A DNA stretch of 32,628 bases from Chryseobacterium gleum (GCA_945862415.1 CAMAYP010000012.1:1-32628); one strand, 5' to 3'; numbered from the stretch's first letter, positions 7,342 to 17,635 are shown. The notes: generated from the sequence alone by a model not told the origin. Translations and numbers: made by a program.

Positions 7342-8391
7342 ATGAAAAAACTCTATAACACCGTGGACCGACGCGTACTAAAGGAGCAAATCGTTCAAAG
7401 CAACGAGCCGCGCACTACCGTGTCGTTCTACAAATACCATCCTATTGCGAACCCGCAGTTCTTCCGCGATTTCCTGTTTTTGCATTGGGAATCACTTGGC
7501 GTCTTAGGCCGGACCTACATCGCTGCCGAAGGCATCAACGCACAAGTCAGCGTGCCCACCAATCAATTCGAGGCTTTCCGCGAAAACCTATTCAACATTA
7601 CATTTTTGGATGGAGTACGACTTAACACTGCCGTCGAAGACGATAGCAAATCGTTCTACAAACTCATCATCAAGCTGCGCAACAAAATCGTTGCGGATGG
7701 TATCGATGATCCAAACTTCAACCCGTCCAATACCGGCGTGCACCTTTCAGCGCAGGCATTCAACAAGCTAACAGCCGAGCCCGAAACGATCCTCATCGAC
7801 ATGCGAAACCACTACGAAAGCGAAGTGGGTCATTTCAAAAACGCCATCCTACCGGATGCCGATACGTTTCGAGAAGAAATAGAGTTGGTGGAAGACATGT
7901 TGAAAGGCAAAGAAGAAAGGAACATTGTGATGTATTGCACGGGGGGCATTCGTTGTGAAAAAGCCTCTGCCTATCTCAAACACAAAGGCTTTCCCAACGT
8001 CCACCAACTCGAGGGCGGCATCATTAAATATGCTCGCGACATCCAATCACAAGGGTTGGAAAACCGTTTTATGGGTGTCAACTTTGTATTCGACGAACGT
8101 CTGGCAGAACGCATTTCAGACGACGTAATCGCTCAATGCCACCAGTGCGGGGCGCCTCACGATCACCACACCAACTGCTCCAATCTGGCGTGTCACATCT
8201 TGTTCATTCAATGCCCAAGTTGCCGCGATAAAATGAACAGCTGTTGTTCCGATGCCTGTAAAGAAATTGCTCAACTACCCGAAGAAGAACAAAAAGAACT
8301 ACGAAGAGGAAAAACGCCTGGACGCAATATTTTCAACAAGGGACGAGGTGAACATTTGGTGTTCAAACCAAATCGCAACAAGGGAGAATAA
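7342..8391 (+). CDS. trhO: tRNA uridine(34) hydroxylase / rhodanese-related sulfurtransferase (TrhO/YceA family)
   Basis: 349 aa; FYKYHPI, AAEGINAQVSVP, IDMRNHYESEVGHFKNA, VMYCTGGIRCEKASAYLKHKGF, C-terminal Cys-rich segment. Confidence 0.92.
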   Translation: MKKLYNTVDRRVLKEQIVQSNEPRTTVSFYKYHPIANPQFFRDFLFLHWESLGVLGRTYIAAEGINAQVSVPTNQFEAFRENLFNITFLDGVRLNTAVEDDSKSFYKLIIKLRNKIVADGIDDPNFNPSNTGVHLSAQAFNKLTAEPETILIDMRNHYESEVGHFKNAILPDADTFREEIELVEDMLKGKEERNIVMYCTGGIRCEKASAYLKHKGFPNVHQLEGGIIKYARDIQSQGLENRFMGVNFVFDERLAERISDDVIAQCHQCGAPHDHHTNCSNLACHILFIQCPSCRDKMNSCCSDACKEIAQLPEEEQKELRRGKTPGRNIFNKGRGEHLVFKPNRNKGE

Positions 8392-8393
8392 TA

Positions 8394-9530
8394 CTATCCG
8401 CCAATTTCACTGAGCTTCGGAACACCTTGCATGCGCAGAAAACGAACGTGCTCGCGCAATGCCTGACCAAAGGTGGCCTTCTCGTAATAGGGAACACCGT
8501 ATTCTGCCGCTGTTTTCTTGACAATTTCAGAAATTGCCGGGTAATGCACGTGGCAAATTTTCGTGAACAAATGGTGCTCAACCTGGAAGTTCAATCCTCC
8601 TACATACCATGATAACCAATTGTTCTTCGTAGAAAAATTCATGGTAGTTCGCAATTGGTGCTCGGCCCATGAATACGGGATAAGACCTTTGTCGTCCGGT
8701 TGCGGGAAGTAAGCATCGGGCACCACGTGCGCCAATTGAAAAACCACTGCTAGTATCCATCCGCTTACAGCATTCATAATCACAAAGCCTGTAATGGCTT
8801 GCCATAAAGGCATTCCGAAGTATACCGGCAATCCAATGAACACGGCAAAATACATCGTTTTCACAACGGCCATTTTCAAAAACCAAACAACATTCTTGGC
8901 GGCAGATTGCCTATTCATTCCTACTTTTTTGTAGTGAATAAATTGCACCAGATCCTTCAAAAGCGCCCAATACAACGTTAGAATCATGTACAGAAAAAAC
9001 GCGTAAAACCATTGATAACGGTGCACCTTATTGGTGGTTCCGTGAGGTGAAAGTTTCAACGCCAACTTCGTGTCGATATCCTCATCCAAGCCGGATATAT
9101 TTGTATAGGTATGATGCAACACGTTGTGCTGCATCTTCCAGTTCATCACCATGCCCCCTACTAGGTTTAGGCTATAACCAACCCATCGGTTCACGGTGTC
9201 GTTTGCTGAATACGCTCCATGATTAGCGTCGTGCATGACGCTCATACCGATACCCGCTAAAAAGACCCCGGTGATAGCAGAGATACTGAAGCTCAGCCAA
9301 GGCGAAGGCAACAACACCAACTGCAACCCAATACCGGTCAAATAACCTGTTAACAATATAGTTGTTTTGAGCACCATCGCGCCGTTGGCGTATTTACTCT
9401 GTCCTGTCGACTCAAAATATTCGTCCACACGTCCGCGCAAATCTTTGAAAAAAGCTTGCTGCTCGGGTGTGCCGAATACAATGCCGGGTTTTGATTTTTC
9501 GAAATTCAAGGAAATTAAATATGAGCACAA
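8394..9530 (-). CDS. Membrane fatty acid desaturase (acyl-CoA/acyl-lipid desaturase family)
   Basis: 378 aa; His boxes HDANHG, HNVLHHTYTN and QVEHHLF; several hydrophobic segments. Confidence 0.9.
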   Translation of the reverse strand: MCSYLISLNFEKSKPGIVFGTPEQQAFFKDLRGRVDEYFESTGQSKYANGAMVLKTTILLTGYLTGIGLQLVLLPSPWLSFSISAITGVFLAGIGMSVMHDANHGAYSANDTVNRWVGYSLNLVGGMVMNWKMQHNVLHHTYTNISGLDEDIDTKLALKLSPHGTTNKVHRYQWFYAFFLYMILTLYWALLKDLVQFIHYKKVGMNRQSAAKNVVWFLKMAVVKTMYFAVFIGLPVYFGMPLWQAITGFVIMNAVSGWILAVVFQLAHVVPDAYFPQPDDKGLIPYSWAEHQLRTTMNFSTKNNWLSWYVGGLNFQVEHHLFTKICHVHYPAISEIVKKTAAEYGVPYYEKATFGQALREHVRFLRMQGVPKLSEIGG

Positions 9531-9581
9531 GTTACAGCGCCCCAGACATACACACTTAGATTAGTGTTTTTTTAATAAACC

Positions 9582-10772
9582 TTGTTTGTGCGTTCCCTGC
9601 TGTTCTTAATCACCGTTTGCACCTTGGCGTGCTCTACCAAAGCGCCTTCGCCTCAATCAGGTACATACGGCTTGCTTTTTTCCACCGAAAACGGTGACAT
9701 TCCTGCTCGCCTCAGCATCAGCGATACATCGGGCTGGCACATTCTAAATTCCGAAGAAGCGATTCTGTTGGACTCAGTTGTAATTCGGGGCGATTCTTTT
9801 TTTGTGAAACTACCATTGTTTGATTCGTCGTTCAAAGGCACTTGGCGTAACGATAGTCTCTTTGGTGAGTGGACCGACCATTCGCGCACTGATTACAGCA
9901 TTCCGTTTACCGGCACACAAACCACCCCAATCACTAGCGAGAAGATTGCTGAAGAACTGAATTATGAGGTTGTTTTTTCTCCGAGCGACTCCATCGAATC
10001 AAGCAAAGGAATAGCGGTATTGAAAAAGCGAGGCGGTGAAGTAACGGGCACCATCCTCACTGAAACAGGCGACTTCCGTTATCTACAGGGCGAAATGAAC
10101 AACAATACACTTTGGCTTTCCGCTTTCGACGGCACACACCTATTCTACCTGGAAGGCACATTGGCCGGTGATAGCATCACAAACGGCGTGTTTCTAAGCG
10201 GTAAACATTGGAAAGAAAACTGGATTGCCGCGAAAAGCAACACCAACACACTTCGAAACACTTACAGCATAGCCACGCTGCAAGTCAATACTAACCCACA
10301 ATTTGATGTACTTAGTAGCTCAGGCGAACCTGTTCACTTCGATTCTACCACATGGAAAAACCATGTAACGATCGTCCAGATTATGGGTTCATGGTGTCCC
10401 AACTGCACCGATGAAAGTCGTTTTCTGAAAGAGCTCTACGACAGCCACAACAACGAGGGGCTTCAAATAATTCCCATTGCCTTTGAAAGGGGTGAAGATG
10501 TAAGTGCGGCTTGCAAACGAGTTGAGCGTCAATTCAACCAACTCAACATTCCCTACCCGTTCTACTACGGAGGTAAATCAAGCAAAGAAGAAGCACAGAA
10601 AAAACTGAGTTTTCTGACCGAGGTTCACTCGTTCCCAACTACAGTTTTCATTGATAAAACGGGGGTAATCCGCCGCGTATACACAGGCTACTACGGACCC
10701 GGAACTCACGGGGAATATGAAAAACACTCAAACGAAATACGTGATTTTGTTAGAGGCCTTTTAAGCAATTAA
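9582..10772 (+). CDS. TlpA/thioredoxin-like lipoprotein (thiol:disulfide oxidoreductase)
   Basis: 396 aa; lipobox-like LACS; MGSWCPNCTDESRFLKELY (WCxxC) and cis-Pro FPTTVFID; the start is TTG at 9582 (GTG at 9588 is an alternative). Confidence 0.85.
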   Translation: MFVRSLLFLITVCTLACSTKAPSPQSGTYGLLFSTENGDIPARLSISDTSGWHILNSEEAILLDSVVIRGDSFFVKLPLFDSSFKGTWRNDSLFGEWTDHSRTDYSIPFTGTQTTPITSEKIAEELNYEVVFSPSDSIESSKGIAVLKKRGGEVTGTILTETGDFRYLQGEMNNNTLWLSAFDGTHLFYLEGTLAGDSITNGVFLSGKHWKENWIAAKSNTNTLRNTYSIATLQVNTNPQFDVLSSSGEPVHFDSTTWKNHVTIVQIMGSWCPNCTDESRFLKELYDSHNNEGLQIIPIAFERGEDVSAACKRVERQFNQLNIPYPFYYGGKSSKEEAQKKLSFLTEVHSFPTTVFIDKTGVIRRVYTGYYGPGTHGEYEKHSNEIRDFVRGLLSN

Positions 10773-11354
10773 TCAAAGATTCAGGAACACGGCAAAACCG
10801 CCGGAAACAGTCATCAATCGTCTATCATTAAGATCCGCATAAGGCCTGTCGCTCGATTCATCACGGAGGTAAGCGCCATATCCCAAGAACAAATCAAAAC
10901 TGATTGGTTTCAACTCGAAGTGATAACCCGGGCCAAAACCGACGTTAATTCCATTCGATATCACGTTGTAGCTCTCGTAATAAGAAGACGAGTAGCTGTA
11001 ATAGTCGTATCGTTCAAACGTTTGGTATTGATACTCCGCTCCGACATGCACAAACAACTCCCCAACACTGTATTTCTTCAAACGCGCATAACCCGTAAGG
11101 CCCGCGTTGTAAAATTGCTCAGAGTTCGAAGCAACCGGAATAAACGAAACCTGAACACCATACGTTTTTGGCCAGTAGCGGTAAGCCAAACCCTTTCCAT
11201 TCGAAGAGCTCAGCACAGCACCAATTCCATGCTTTGAATAATTTTTTCTTTCGGGCATCGGTTCAACCTGATCCTGAGTTGACTTCTGTGCTTGGGTGTT
11301 TAAGGAAAAAAACATCATCCAAATCAAGGATACGAGCGCGAATACTTTCTTCAT
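10773..11354 (-). CDS. Hypothetical outer-membrane beta-barrel-like protein
   Basis: 193 aa; signal peptide; alternating aromatic/polar strands (VSFIPVASNSEQFYNAGLTGYARLKKYSVGELFVHVGAEYQYQTF). Confidence 0.65.
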   Translation of the reverse strand: MKKVFALVSLIWMMFFSLNTQAQKSTQDQVEPMPERKNYSKHGIGAVLSSSNGKGLAYRYWPKTYGVQVSFIPVASNSEQFYNAGLTGYARLKKYSVGELFVHVGAEYQYQTFERYDYYSYSSSYYESYNVISNGINVGFGPGYHFELKPISFDLFLGYGAYLRDESSDRPYADLNDRRLMTVSGGFAVFLNL

Positions 11355-11359
11355 TTGTA

Positions 11360-12946
11360 TTAGTTTTTGAAATCACTTACGACGTCAACCTTCAAGCGCT
11401 CATCGCGGTTTGCAACGTTCCAGGCGGTATGAAAAACGAGTCGTGTTATTGTTTCCATTTTGTTGTATAAAATTTTATGCGCATCGTCACCGGGTTTATG
11501 GTAATCTTCATGCACACCACTAAAATAAAAAATAACCGGTATGTTGTGCTTTGCAAAATTGTAGTGATCGCTTCGATAATAAAACCGATTCGGATCGTCG
11601 GGACTGTTGTATGTATAATCCAAAACCAAATTTGTGTATTCCCGGTTGCATTGCTCCGAAATTTTATGCAGGTCCGTGCTCAATTTGTCGGAACCAATTA
11701 AGTACACATAATTCGAGTCCTTGTGCTCCGGATCAATTCGGCCAATCATATCAATGTTTAAGTCGCATACCGTGGTGCTCAGCGGATAAACCGGATGGTC
11801 CGAATACCATTCACTTCCTAGTAACCCCTTCTCCTCGCCACTTACGTGCAGAACCAGCACGCTTCTTTTCGTTCCCTTTCCCTCTCGCTTCGCTTGTTGA
11901 AAGGCTTCACAAATCTCCATTGCCGCAGCTGTTCCACTCGCATCATCATCGGCTCCATTGTGGATTAGCCCGTTAATAATCCCTACGTGGTCATAATGTG
12001 CAGAAACGACAACCACTTCATTTTTCAGCACCGGATCATTGCCCTCTACAAACGCTAATACATTCTCAGCCTCTATTCGCTCTGTTTTTTGTTCCACATG
12101 AAAATGAAGCTTCTTCCCAATAACGACTGGCCTTACAGACTTTCCTTTATTCAGTTTTTCTTTGACGCGTTCAACGGTTGCACCTGACTCCTTCAGTAAT
12201 TCATTTGCAAACGCCGGTGATACATAAATTATGGGTATCGCATTCGGCTCATCTGTCTTGTTGTCTCGTTCCAATTGCATACGCGGTTGTTCCAGCCAAT
12301 AGCGAACACGCTTCATATACATGTCATAGTTTGTATTCACCACTAGAAGAACCGATGCACCCGCCTTTTCAGCAGCCTCTGCTTTCAACAAAATATCATC
12401 GTTCCAATCTGACGTTTCATTGCTCCCGGTAATCTTACTGTTTCCCTTCTTATTGGTGGGTTCTCCTTGCAGACACATTACCCATGCGCCCTTCTCAACG
12501 TTGTCAATTTTCTTGTAATCGTTATGCCGTTTGTCTCGAATGCCATAACCAGCAAAAACAATGTTATTCGTTTGCAAATCCTGAGTGTTCAGTCCAAAGA
12601 AATAAAATTGATCCAGAAAAGCATATGACTTTCCTTCCATCTCAGCCATAGAACCGAGATTCGTTTCCCGCTTAAGGGGATATCCTTGATACCAACCGCC
12701 ATTTACCACGGGTTTCAAGCCAATTGATTCGTAGTAAGTAGATATGTAAGAGGCCGCCTTTTCCTGACCAACCGTGCCTGTTTCCCTTCCCTCGAACTCA
12801 TCCGAGGCCAATGTGTACACATGCCTTTTCAGTTGCGCTGCTTGAATCGTGTTCGCCATGCGCATAGCAACAGTGTCATTTTCCTGCGCAACCATATGAT
12901 TCACGTGAAAAACCAACAATGACAGTAACATTATTCTCATATGCAT
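11360..12946 (-). CDS. Secreted M28-family zinc aminopeptidase with PA domain
   Basis: 528 aa; VSAHYDHVG, NGADDDASGTAAAMEICEAF, HVSGEEKGLLGSEWY, NIDMIGR, FYYRSDHYNFAKHNIPVIFYFSG. Confidence 0.93.
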   Translation of the reverse strand: MHMRIMLLSLLVFHVNHMVAQENDTVAMRMANTIQAAQLKRHVYTLASDEFEGRETGTVGQEKAASYISTYYESIGLKPVVNGGWYQGYPLKRETNLGSMAEMEGKSYAFLDQFYFFGLNTQDLQTNNIVFAGYGIRDKRHNDYKKIDNVEKGAWVMCLQGEPTNKKGNSKITGSNETSDWNDDILLKAEAAEKAGASVLLVVNTNYDMYMKRVRYWLEQPRMQLERDNKTDEPNAIPIIYVSPAFANELLKESGATVERVKEKLNKGKSVRPVVIGKKLHFHVEQKTERIEAENVLAFVEGNDPVLKNEVVVVSAHYDHVGIINGLIHNGADDDASGTAAAMEICEAFQQAKREGKGTKRSVLVLHVSGEEKGLLGSEWYSDHPVYPLSTTVCDLNIDMIGRIDPEHKDSNYVYLIGSDKLSTDLHKISEQCNREYTNLVLDYTYNSPDDPNRFYYRSDHYNFAKHNIPVIFYFSGVHEDYHKPGDDAHKILYNKMETITRLVFHTAWNVANRDERLKVDVVSDFKN

Positions 12947-13365
12947 GCTATCTTATTAACTCGGTTTTCGTGTCTACCTCCCTCAAATAGAGTAGTCAAA
13001 AAGACTTCTACTATTTCAATAGCCTGAGCTTCACTTGTGAATCTAGCAGGAATACATACAATGTTTGCATTGTTATGCTGACGTGCAAGCGATGCTATTT
13101 CGGGCAACCAACAAATTGCTGCTCGAATTCCTTGATGCTTATTGGCTGCCATCGCTACACCATTAGCGGAACCACAAATCAAAATACCAAGATCGCCTTG
13201 TTTTTCAACCGCTTCCGCAACCGGATGCGCATAATCTGGATAATCCACACTTTCAGCTGTATGCGGACCATAATCCTTTATCTCGTACCTTTCTTTTAGA
13301 TATTCCTTAAGTACTTCCTTTAAAGCAAATCCCGCATGATCGGAACCTATGTGAATTGTATGCAT
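12937..13365 (-). CDS. rpiB: Ribose-5-phosphate isomerase B
   Basis: 142 aa; IGSDHAGFALKEVLKEYL, DYPDYAHPVAEAVE, GILICGSANGVAMAANKHQGIRAA. Confidence 0.95.
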   Translation of the reverse strand: MHTIHIGSDHAGFALKEVLKEYLKERYEIKDYGPHTAESVDYPDYAHPVAEAVEKQGDLGILICGSANGVAMAANKHQGIRAAICWLPEIASLARQHNNANIVCIPARFTSEAQAIEIVEVFLTTLFEGGRHENRVNKIACI

Positions 13366-13528
13366 TGCTCTTTATGAATGATTTAGATTTAATATCATTG
13401 ATAATCAGAAACTTCAAAATTAAACCGATACTTATCATCCCATGTCATGATTTTTTGTGAAATACTATTGAAGAATTACTTGAAACTTTATTTGGTTTTT
13501 GCATCGACCTACTTACATAGGTCATTGA

Positions 13529-13794
13529 CCGGAAAAACAAGCATCAAGTTTTGTCCTAATTCCATCACTTCATTCACAACCCTATGCACAATCCACAGGT
13601 TTCATCAACAGCCCTTTTTCAAACAATACAGGTAATACATACAATGTGAATAAAGATGCTATCCGATTGAATATCAAAAAAATCATAGCCTAGAAACTTG
13701 TTCATTAGAAGCTTCCCAATTGTATAAAGCTGCTAAGCAAGTGAAATCAGAAGTAGTTATACATCGCACCAACAGACCATCAAACTATAACTAA
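13529..13794 (+). pseudogene. Possible decayed gene remnant (two adjacent open segments in different frames without start codons)
   Basis: 13529-13693 reads PEKQASSFVLIPSLHSQPYAQSTGFINSPFSNNTGNTYNVNKDAIRLNIKKIIA*; 13654-13794 reads RCYPIEYQKNHSLETCSLEASQLYKAAKQVKSEVVIHRTNRPSNYN* in another frame. Confidence 0.2.
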
Positions 13795-13885
13795 CTATTT
13801 AAATAAGTAATATCATATATTCAAATGAAAAGAAAAAGAAATGCTTGGTGTTAAATCTGATTTGACGGAATAGCTTTGCCAAACG

Positions 13886-15397
13886 ATGAAACGAGTTGTA
13901 GTCATTTCGATGGTGTGTTGGATTGCGGTTACTGTGCTTAGGGCGCAGCCACAATTCATGCAGTATCGATATGAAAATGGAACGTTGAGCAGCGAGGGGA
14001 CGCTGAGAGATGGCAAACCCGATGGATACTGGAAAACATATTATCCTTCAGGGCAATTGAAAACAGAGGGTAATCGAAAGAACTTTTTACTGGACTCCAC
14101 GTGGAATTTCTACGGTGAAAAGGGCATACTTCAAAAGTCAATCTCGTATCGCGACGATTTGCGCAATGGATGGGAGAGAATTTTTGATCAGGATGGTCGA
14201 TGTGTGGAGGAGTACACTTACAAAAACAACATACGCAGTGGCACAGCGAACTGGTATTATGCAACAGGAGAGTTGAAAAAGAAGGGTTTATTTGAAAACA
14301 ACAAGGAGGAAGGAAAAGCAATAGAATATGATCGTGATGGACGAGTAATCACATTATTGACCTATAAAAACGGGTTTATTTACACAGAGGAAAAAATCAA
14401 TCGGTACGATAGCCAGGGCAAGAGAACCGGGATTTGGAGAGATCTATACGAGGATGGAAAAATACGCCAGGATGGTAATTGGTTGGCAGGAATGAAAAAT
14501 GGAGTATTTAAGTTTTTCAATAAGAAAGGTGAGTTGGAAAAGCTAGAACGATACGAGAACGATGTCTTATTGATAGATGATGCATCGACTGCAATATTGG
14601 ACATACGAAAGGAATATCACTCGAACGGATCTTTGAAGGAAATGGGAACGTATCGTGATGGAAAGAAACAAGGAAATTTCAGGGTCTATGACGAAGGTGG
14701 CGAGGAAACGGGAGGATTACTGTACGACAACAACATCCTGGTCGGTGAAGGGATGATTGATAGTTTAGGGCGACGCATTGGTGAATGGAAATTGTATTAT
14801 CCCGATGGTAAAGTGCGAGCGCAAGGGAAGTATGTAGATGGGTTACGCGAAGCAAACTGGACGTATTTTTTCACCAATGGCAAGACAGAGCAATCAGGTA
14901 TCTACAAAATGGATTGGCCTAACGGATCTTGGAAATGGTATTACTTTAACGGACAGTTGCACCGTGAAGATATGTATCGCAATGGCAAAGAGGATGGAAC
15001 CTCTGTTGAGTATGACACGCTAGGTGCTGTGATAAACGAGGGAGAATTTTCGGCCGGTGCAAGAAACGGGAAATGGAAATTAACCGTCAACGACCATATC
15101 GAGGAAGGCCAATACCTCGATGGTGAACGGGATGGTTTATGGGTGTGGTATTATGGCGAGGGAAAGAAAATGTTTGAAGGTGAATTTCAATCCGGTGTGC
15201 CAATCGACCGACATAAATACTGGTATCCCAACGGTCAGGTTGAAATGACCGGAAAGTACAAGGCAGGTGAAATGGATGGGCGCTGGGATTACTATGAGAC
15301 CAATGGTTTTCCGGCTATGCAATTGGATTATGAAGAAGGAAAAGTTGTACGAATTAATGGGCAGAAAATAAGATTACCGGAAACCGAGGAAGAATGA
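13886..15397 (+). CDS. Secreted YwqK/MORN-like repeat protein
   Basis: 503 aa; signal peptide; repeats of ~22-24 aa such as GTLRDGKPDGYWKTYYPSGQLKTEG. Confidence 0.85.
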   Translation: MKRVVVISMVCWIAVTVLRAQPQFMQYRYENGTLSSEGTLRDGKPDGYWKTYYPSGQLKTEGNRKNFLLDSTWNFYGEKGILQKSISYRDDLRNGWERIFDQDGRCVEEYTYKNNIRSGTANWYYATGELKKKGLFENNKEEGKAIEYDRDGRVITLLTYKNGFIYTEEKINRYDSQGKRTGIWRDLYEDGKIRQDGNWLAGMKNGVFKFFNKKGELEKLERYENDVLLIDDASTAILDIRKEYHSNGSLKEMGTYRDGKKQGNFRVYDEGGEETGGLLYDNNILVGEGMIDSLGRRIGEWKLYYPDGKVRAQGKYVDGLREANWTYFFTNGKTEQSGIYKMDWPNGSWKWYYFNGQLHREDMYRNGKEDGTSVEYDTLGAVINEGEFSAGARNGKWKLTVNDHIEEGQYLDGERDGLWVWYYGEGKKMFEGEFQSGVPIDRHKYWYPNGQVEMTGKYKAGEMDGRWDYYETNGFPAMQLDYEEGKVVRINGQKIRLPETEEE

Positions 15398-17589
15398 ACG
15401 ATTACTTAACTGAAATACTCAATCATCCGGTCGACAAACTCGCATTGTTGGAATGGCCTTCTATGGTAATGCTCGACGCGAATGAAGAATTTTGCAGGTA
15501 CTTCAATTATTCAAAAAGTGAACTGTTAGATCGTGTTTTTCATACGTTGATTTGGAAGAATGTGCCACGTGAAAAACTGGGAAGAATTGAGAGTGAAGTG
15601 AATCAATATGGCTTTTCTTCTGTATTGGAAGAGGCCCAGAAGAAGTGGATAAACATAACCAAGATTCAGAATGGAGGTGCGTTGTTCGGCTTGGTGCGTG
15701 TGCTCGATATACCGACTAACAAGAAGATAATAGAGCGAGAATTGGAAGAGAGTGAGCGACGATTTAAAACGCTCGCAGATGTAGCTTCGGAAGGAGTTTG
15801 TTTTATTCAAGACGGAGTTATAGTTGACGCTAATGAACAGTTGGCTAGAATCTTCATCGTTGAAAAAAGTCAGTTGCTGTTTCAAAGAAAACTGAACGAA
15901 TTCTTGTCTGTAAGCGATATTCAACGCATTATGGCGAGCGCTGAAATATCTGCCATCAACCGCAACGAAGTGCGAACGACTGATAGTTCAGGTAGAATGC
16001 TTTTTTTGGAGATAACCGGTAGTTATTTGCGGTTTAGAGGAAAGCAAACGCTGGCATTGGTTTTTAATGACATCAGCATAAGAAAACGCACGGAACAAGC
16101 CCTGCATCAAAGTTTAGTAAGTTTTCAGCGTTTGCTTGAAGACTCCCCCAACGGCGTGGTGATTCTGACAGAAGGCAAAATTCAATATTTGAATCAGGCT
16201 GCGTGCAAACTCTTTGGTGTTCGCGATGAAGATGAGGTGTTTGGGGATGTGTTCGAAAATTATGTGGAGGAAAGTTTTCGGAACGAATTAATCAATGATT
16301 TGCAAATTATTCGTGAGGGTGGCGACGCCGGAAGCAAAGAGGTTCGAATGGTGAATGCCACCAACGAGATTATGGACGTTGAAATCAAATCAACACTAAC
16401 CGTTTATGAGAACCGACCCTCGATTCAAGTTACAATCGACAACGTGACCGACCGAAACAAACTGGTACAAGAGCAAATTCGTGTTCGTTTTGTAGAAGAA
16501 ATAAATGCCGCGCTCAAGGCGGAAATTGATGAGCATAGGGCCACGCAAGTGAAACTCGAGCAACAGCAGCGACAAACGCTTGAGCAGACAGCCAAGATGG
16601 AGTCAATCTTCAACAGTACTGAAAACCTGATGATGTGGACGCTCAATCATGATTTTGAGATTACCGAGCTGAATACCAATTTCATCAAAAACATGGAGTT
16701 GTCTTTTGGTGAAGAAGTAAAACATTCTGTAAATATCATGGCCATTCTGCAACGTCATGTCGACCATAATTTTTATCAAGGACAACTTCAGGCGTTTACA
16801 AATGGCTTTAAGGGTAGACCGCAACAATTTGAGTTACCGCTGAAGAGCGATAAGAACGAAACGGTGTGGTGGCAGTGTTTTTTGAGCCCGGTCTATTTAA
16901 ACGGGAAACTGATGGAGCTGTCTTGTCTTGTTTATGACAACACAGAGCGAAAGGTAATAGACAGGAAAATACGCGATTCACTGAAGGAAAAGGAAGTGTT
17001 GCTGCAAGAGGTACATCACAGGGTAAAAAACAATTTGCAGGTTATATCAAGTATTCTGAATCTCCAGTCGTCCTATGTGAACGACCCCAAAACACTGGAG
17101 ATTTTGCGCGAAAGTCAGCAGCGAATCAAGAGCATGTCTTTCATCCATGAAACAATTTACCGTACAGCAGACTTCAGCCGTTTGGAGTTCATGGATTATA
17201 TTAAGACCATAGCGTCAAACTTGATACAGAGTTATCGAACCGCTAGTACCCGTGTCGATTTTATTCCCGATATGGAGTCGGTTGGTTTGAATCTCGATCA
17301 AGCCATACCGTGTGGGTTGATAATAAACGAGCTAGTCAGTAACGCATTGAAGTATGCCTTTAAAGGACGCAAGAAGGGTACGCTGTCAATAATACTTCGC
17401 GAAGAAAACAATGAAGTGATTTTAGCTGTAAAGGACGATGGCGTTGGTTTACCCAAAGATTTTGCCTTCGAGAAAAACAACTCATTGGGCATTCAATTGG
17501 TTTATGCCTTGGTAGAGCAAATTGATGCGACCATGACCGTGAATCAGTCGAATGGCACCGAATTTTTCATGCGTTTTCACCGCAAGTAG
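15394..17589 (+). CDS. Multi-PAS sensor histidine kinase, HisKA_2 type
   Basis: 731 aa; PAS-like segments; H-box EVHHRVKNNLQVISSILNLQ; HATPase motifs NELVSNALKYAFKG and VKDDGVGLP; no obvious transmembrane segment. Confidence 0.92.
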   Translation: MNDYLTEILNHPVDKLALLEWPSMVMLDANEEFCRYFNYSKSELLDRVFHTLIWKNVPREKLGRIESEVNQYGFSSVLEEAQKKWINITKIQNGGALFGLVRVLDIPTNKKIIERELEESERRFKTLADVASEGVCFIQDGVIVDANEQLARIFIVEKSQLLFQRKLNEFLSVSDIQRIMASAEISAINRNEVRTTDSSGRMLFLEITGSYLRFRGKQTLALVFNDISIRKRTEQALHQSLVSFQRLLEDSPNGVVILTEGKIQYLNQAACKLFGVRDEDEVFGDVFENYVEESFRNELINDLQIIREGGDAGSKEVRMVNATNEIMDVEIKSTLTVYENRPSIQVTIDNVTDRNKLVQEQIRVRFVEEINAALKAEIDEHRATQVKLEQQQRQTLEQTAKMESIFNSTENLMMWTLNHDFEITELNTNFIKNMELSFGEEVKHSVNIMAILQRHVDHNFYQGQLQAFTNGFKGRPQQFELPLKSDKNETVWWQCFLSPVYLNGKLMELSCLVYDNTERKVIDRKIRDSLKEKEVLLQEVHHRVKNNLQVISSILNLQSSYVNDPKTLEILRESQQRIKSMSFIHETIYRTADFSRLEFMDYIKTIASNLIQSYRTASTRVDFIPDMESVGLNLDQAIPCGLIINELVSNALKYAFKGRKKGTLSIILREENNEVILAVKDDGVGLPKDFAFEKNNSLGIQLVYALVEQIDATMTVNQSNGTEFFMRFHRK

Positions 17590-17635
17590 TAAATTCTAAA
17601 CTTATATTGCCTGAAAATCTCTAAAATTACCTGGT

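Noticed and set aside
13590-13602. DnaA-box-like CAATCCACA in the long gap, possible origin element
   Set aside because: Single imperfect copy, no clustered boxes, no dnaA/dnaN-type neighbours
13886-15397. Reading the YwqK-repeat gene as an antitoxin of a toxin-antitoxin system
   Set aside because: Automatic annotation often uses that name, but this protein is large, exported and repeat-built, and no toxin gene is adjacent
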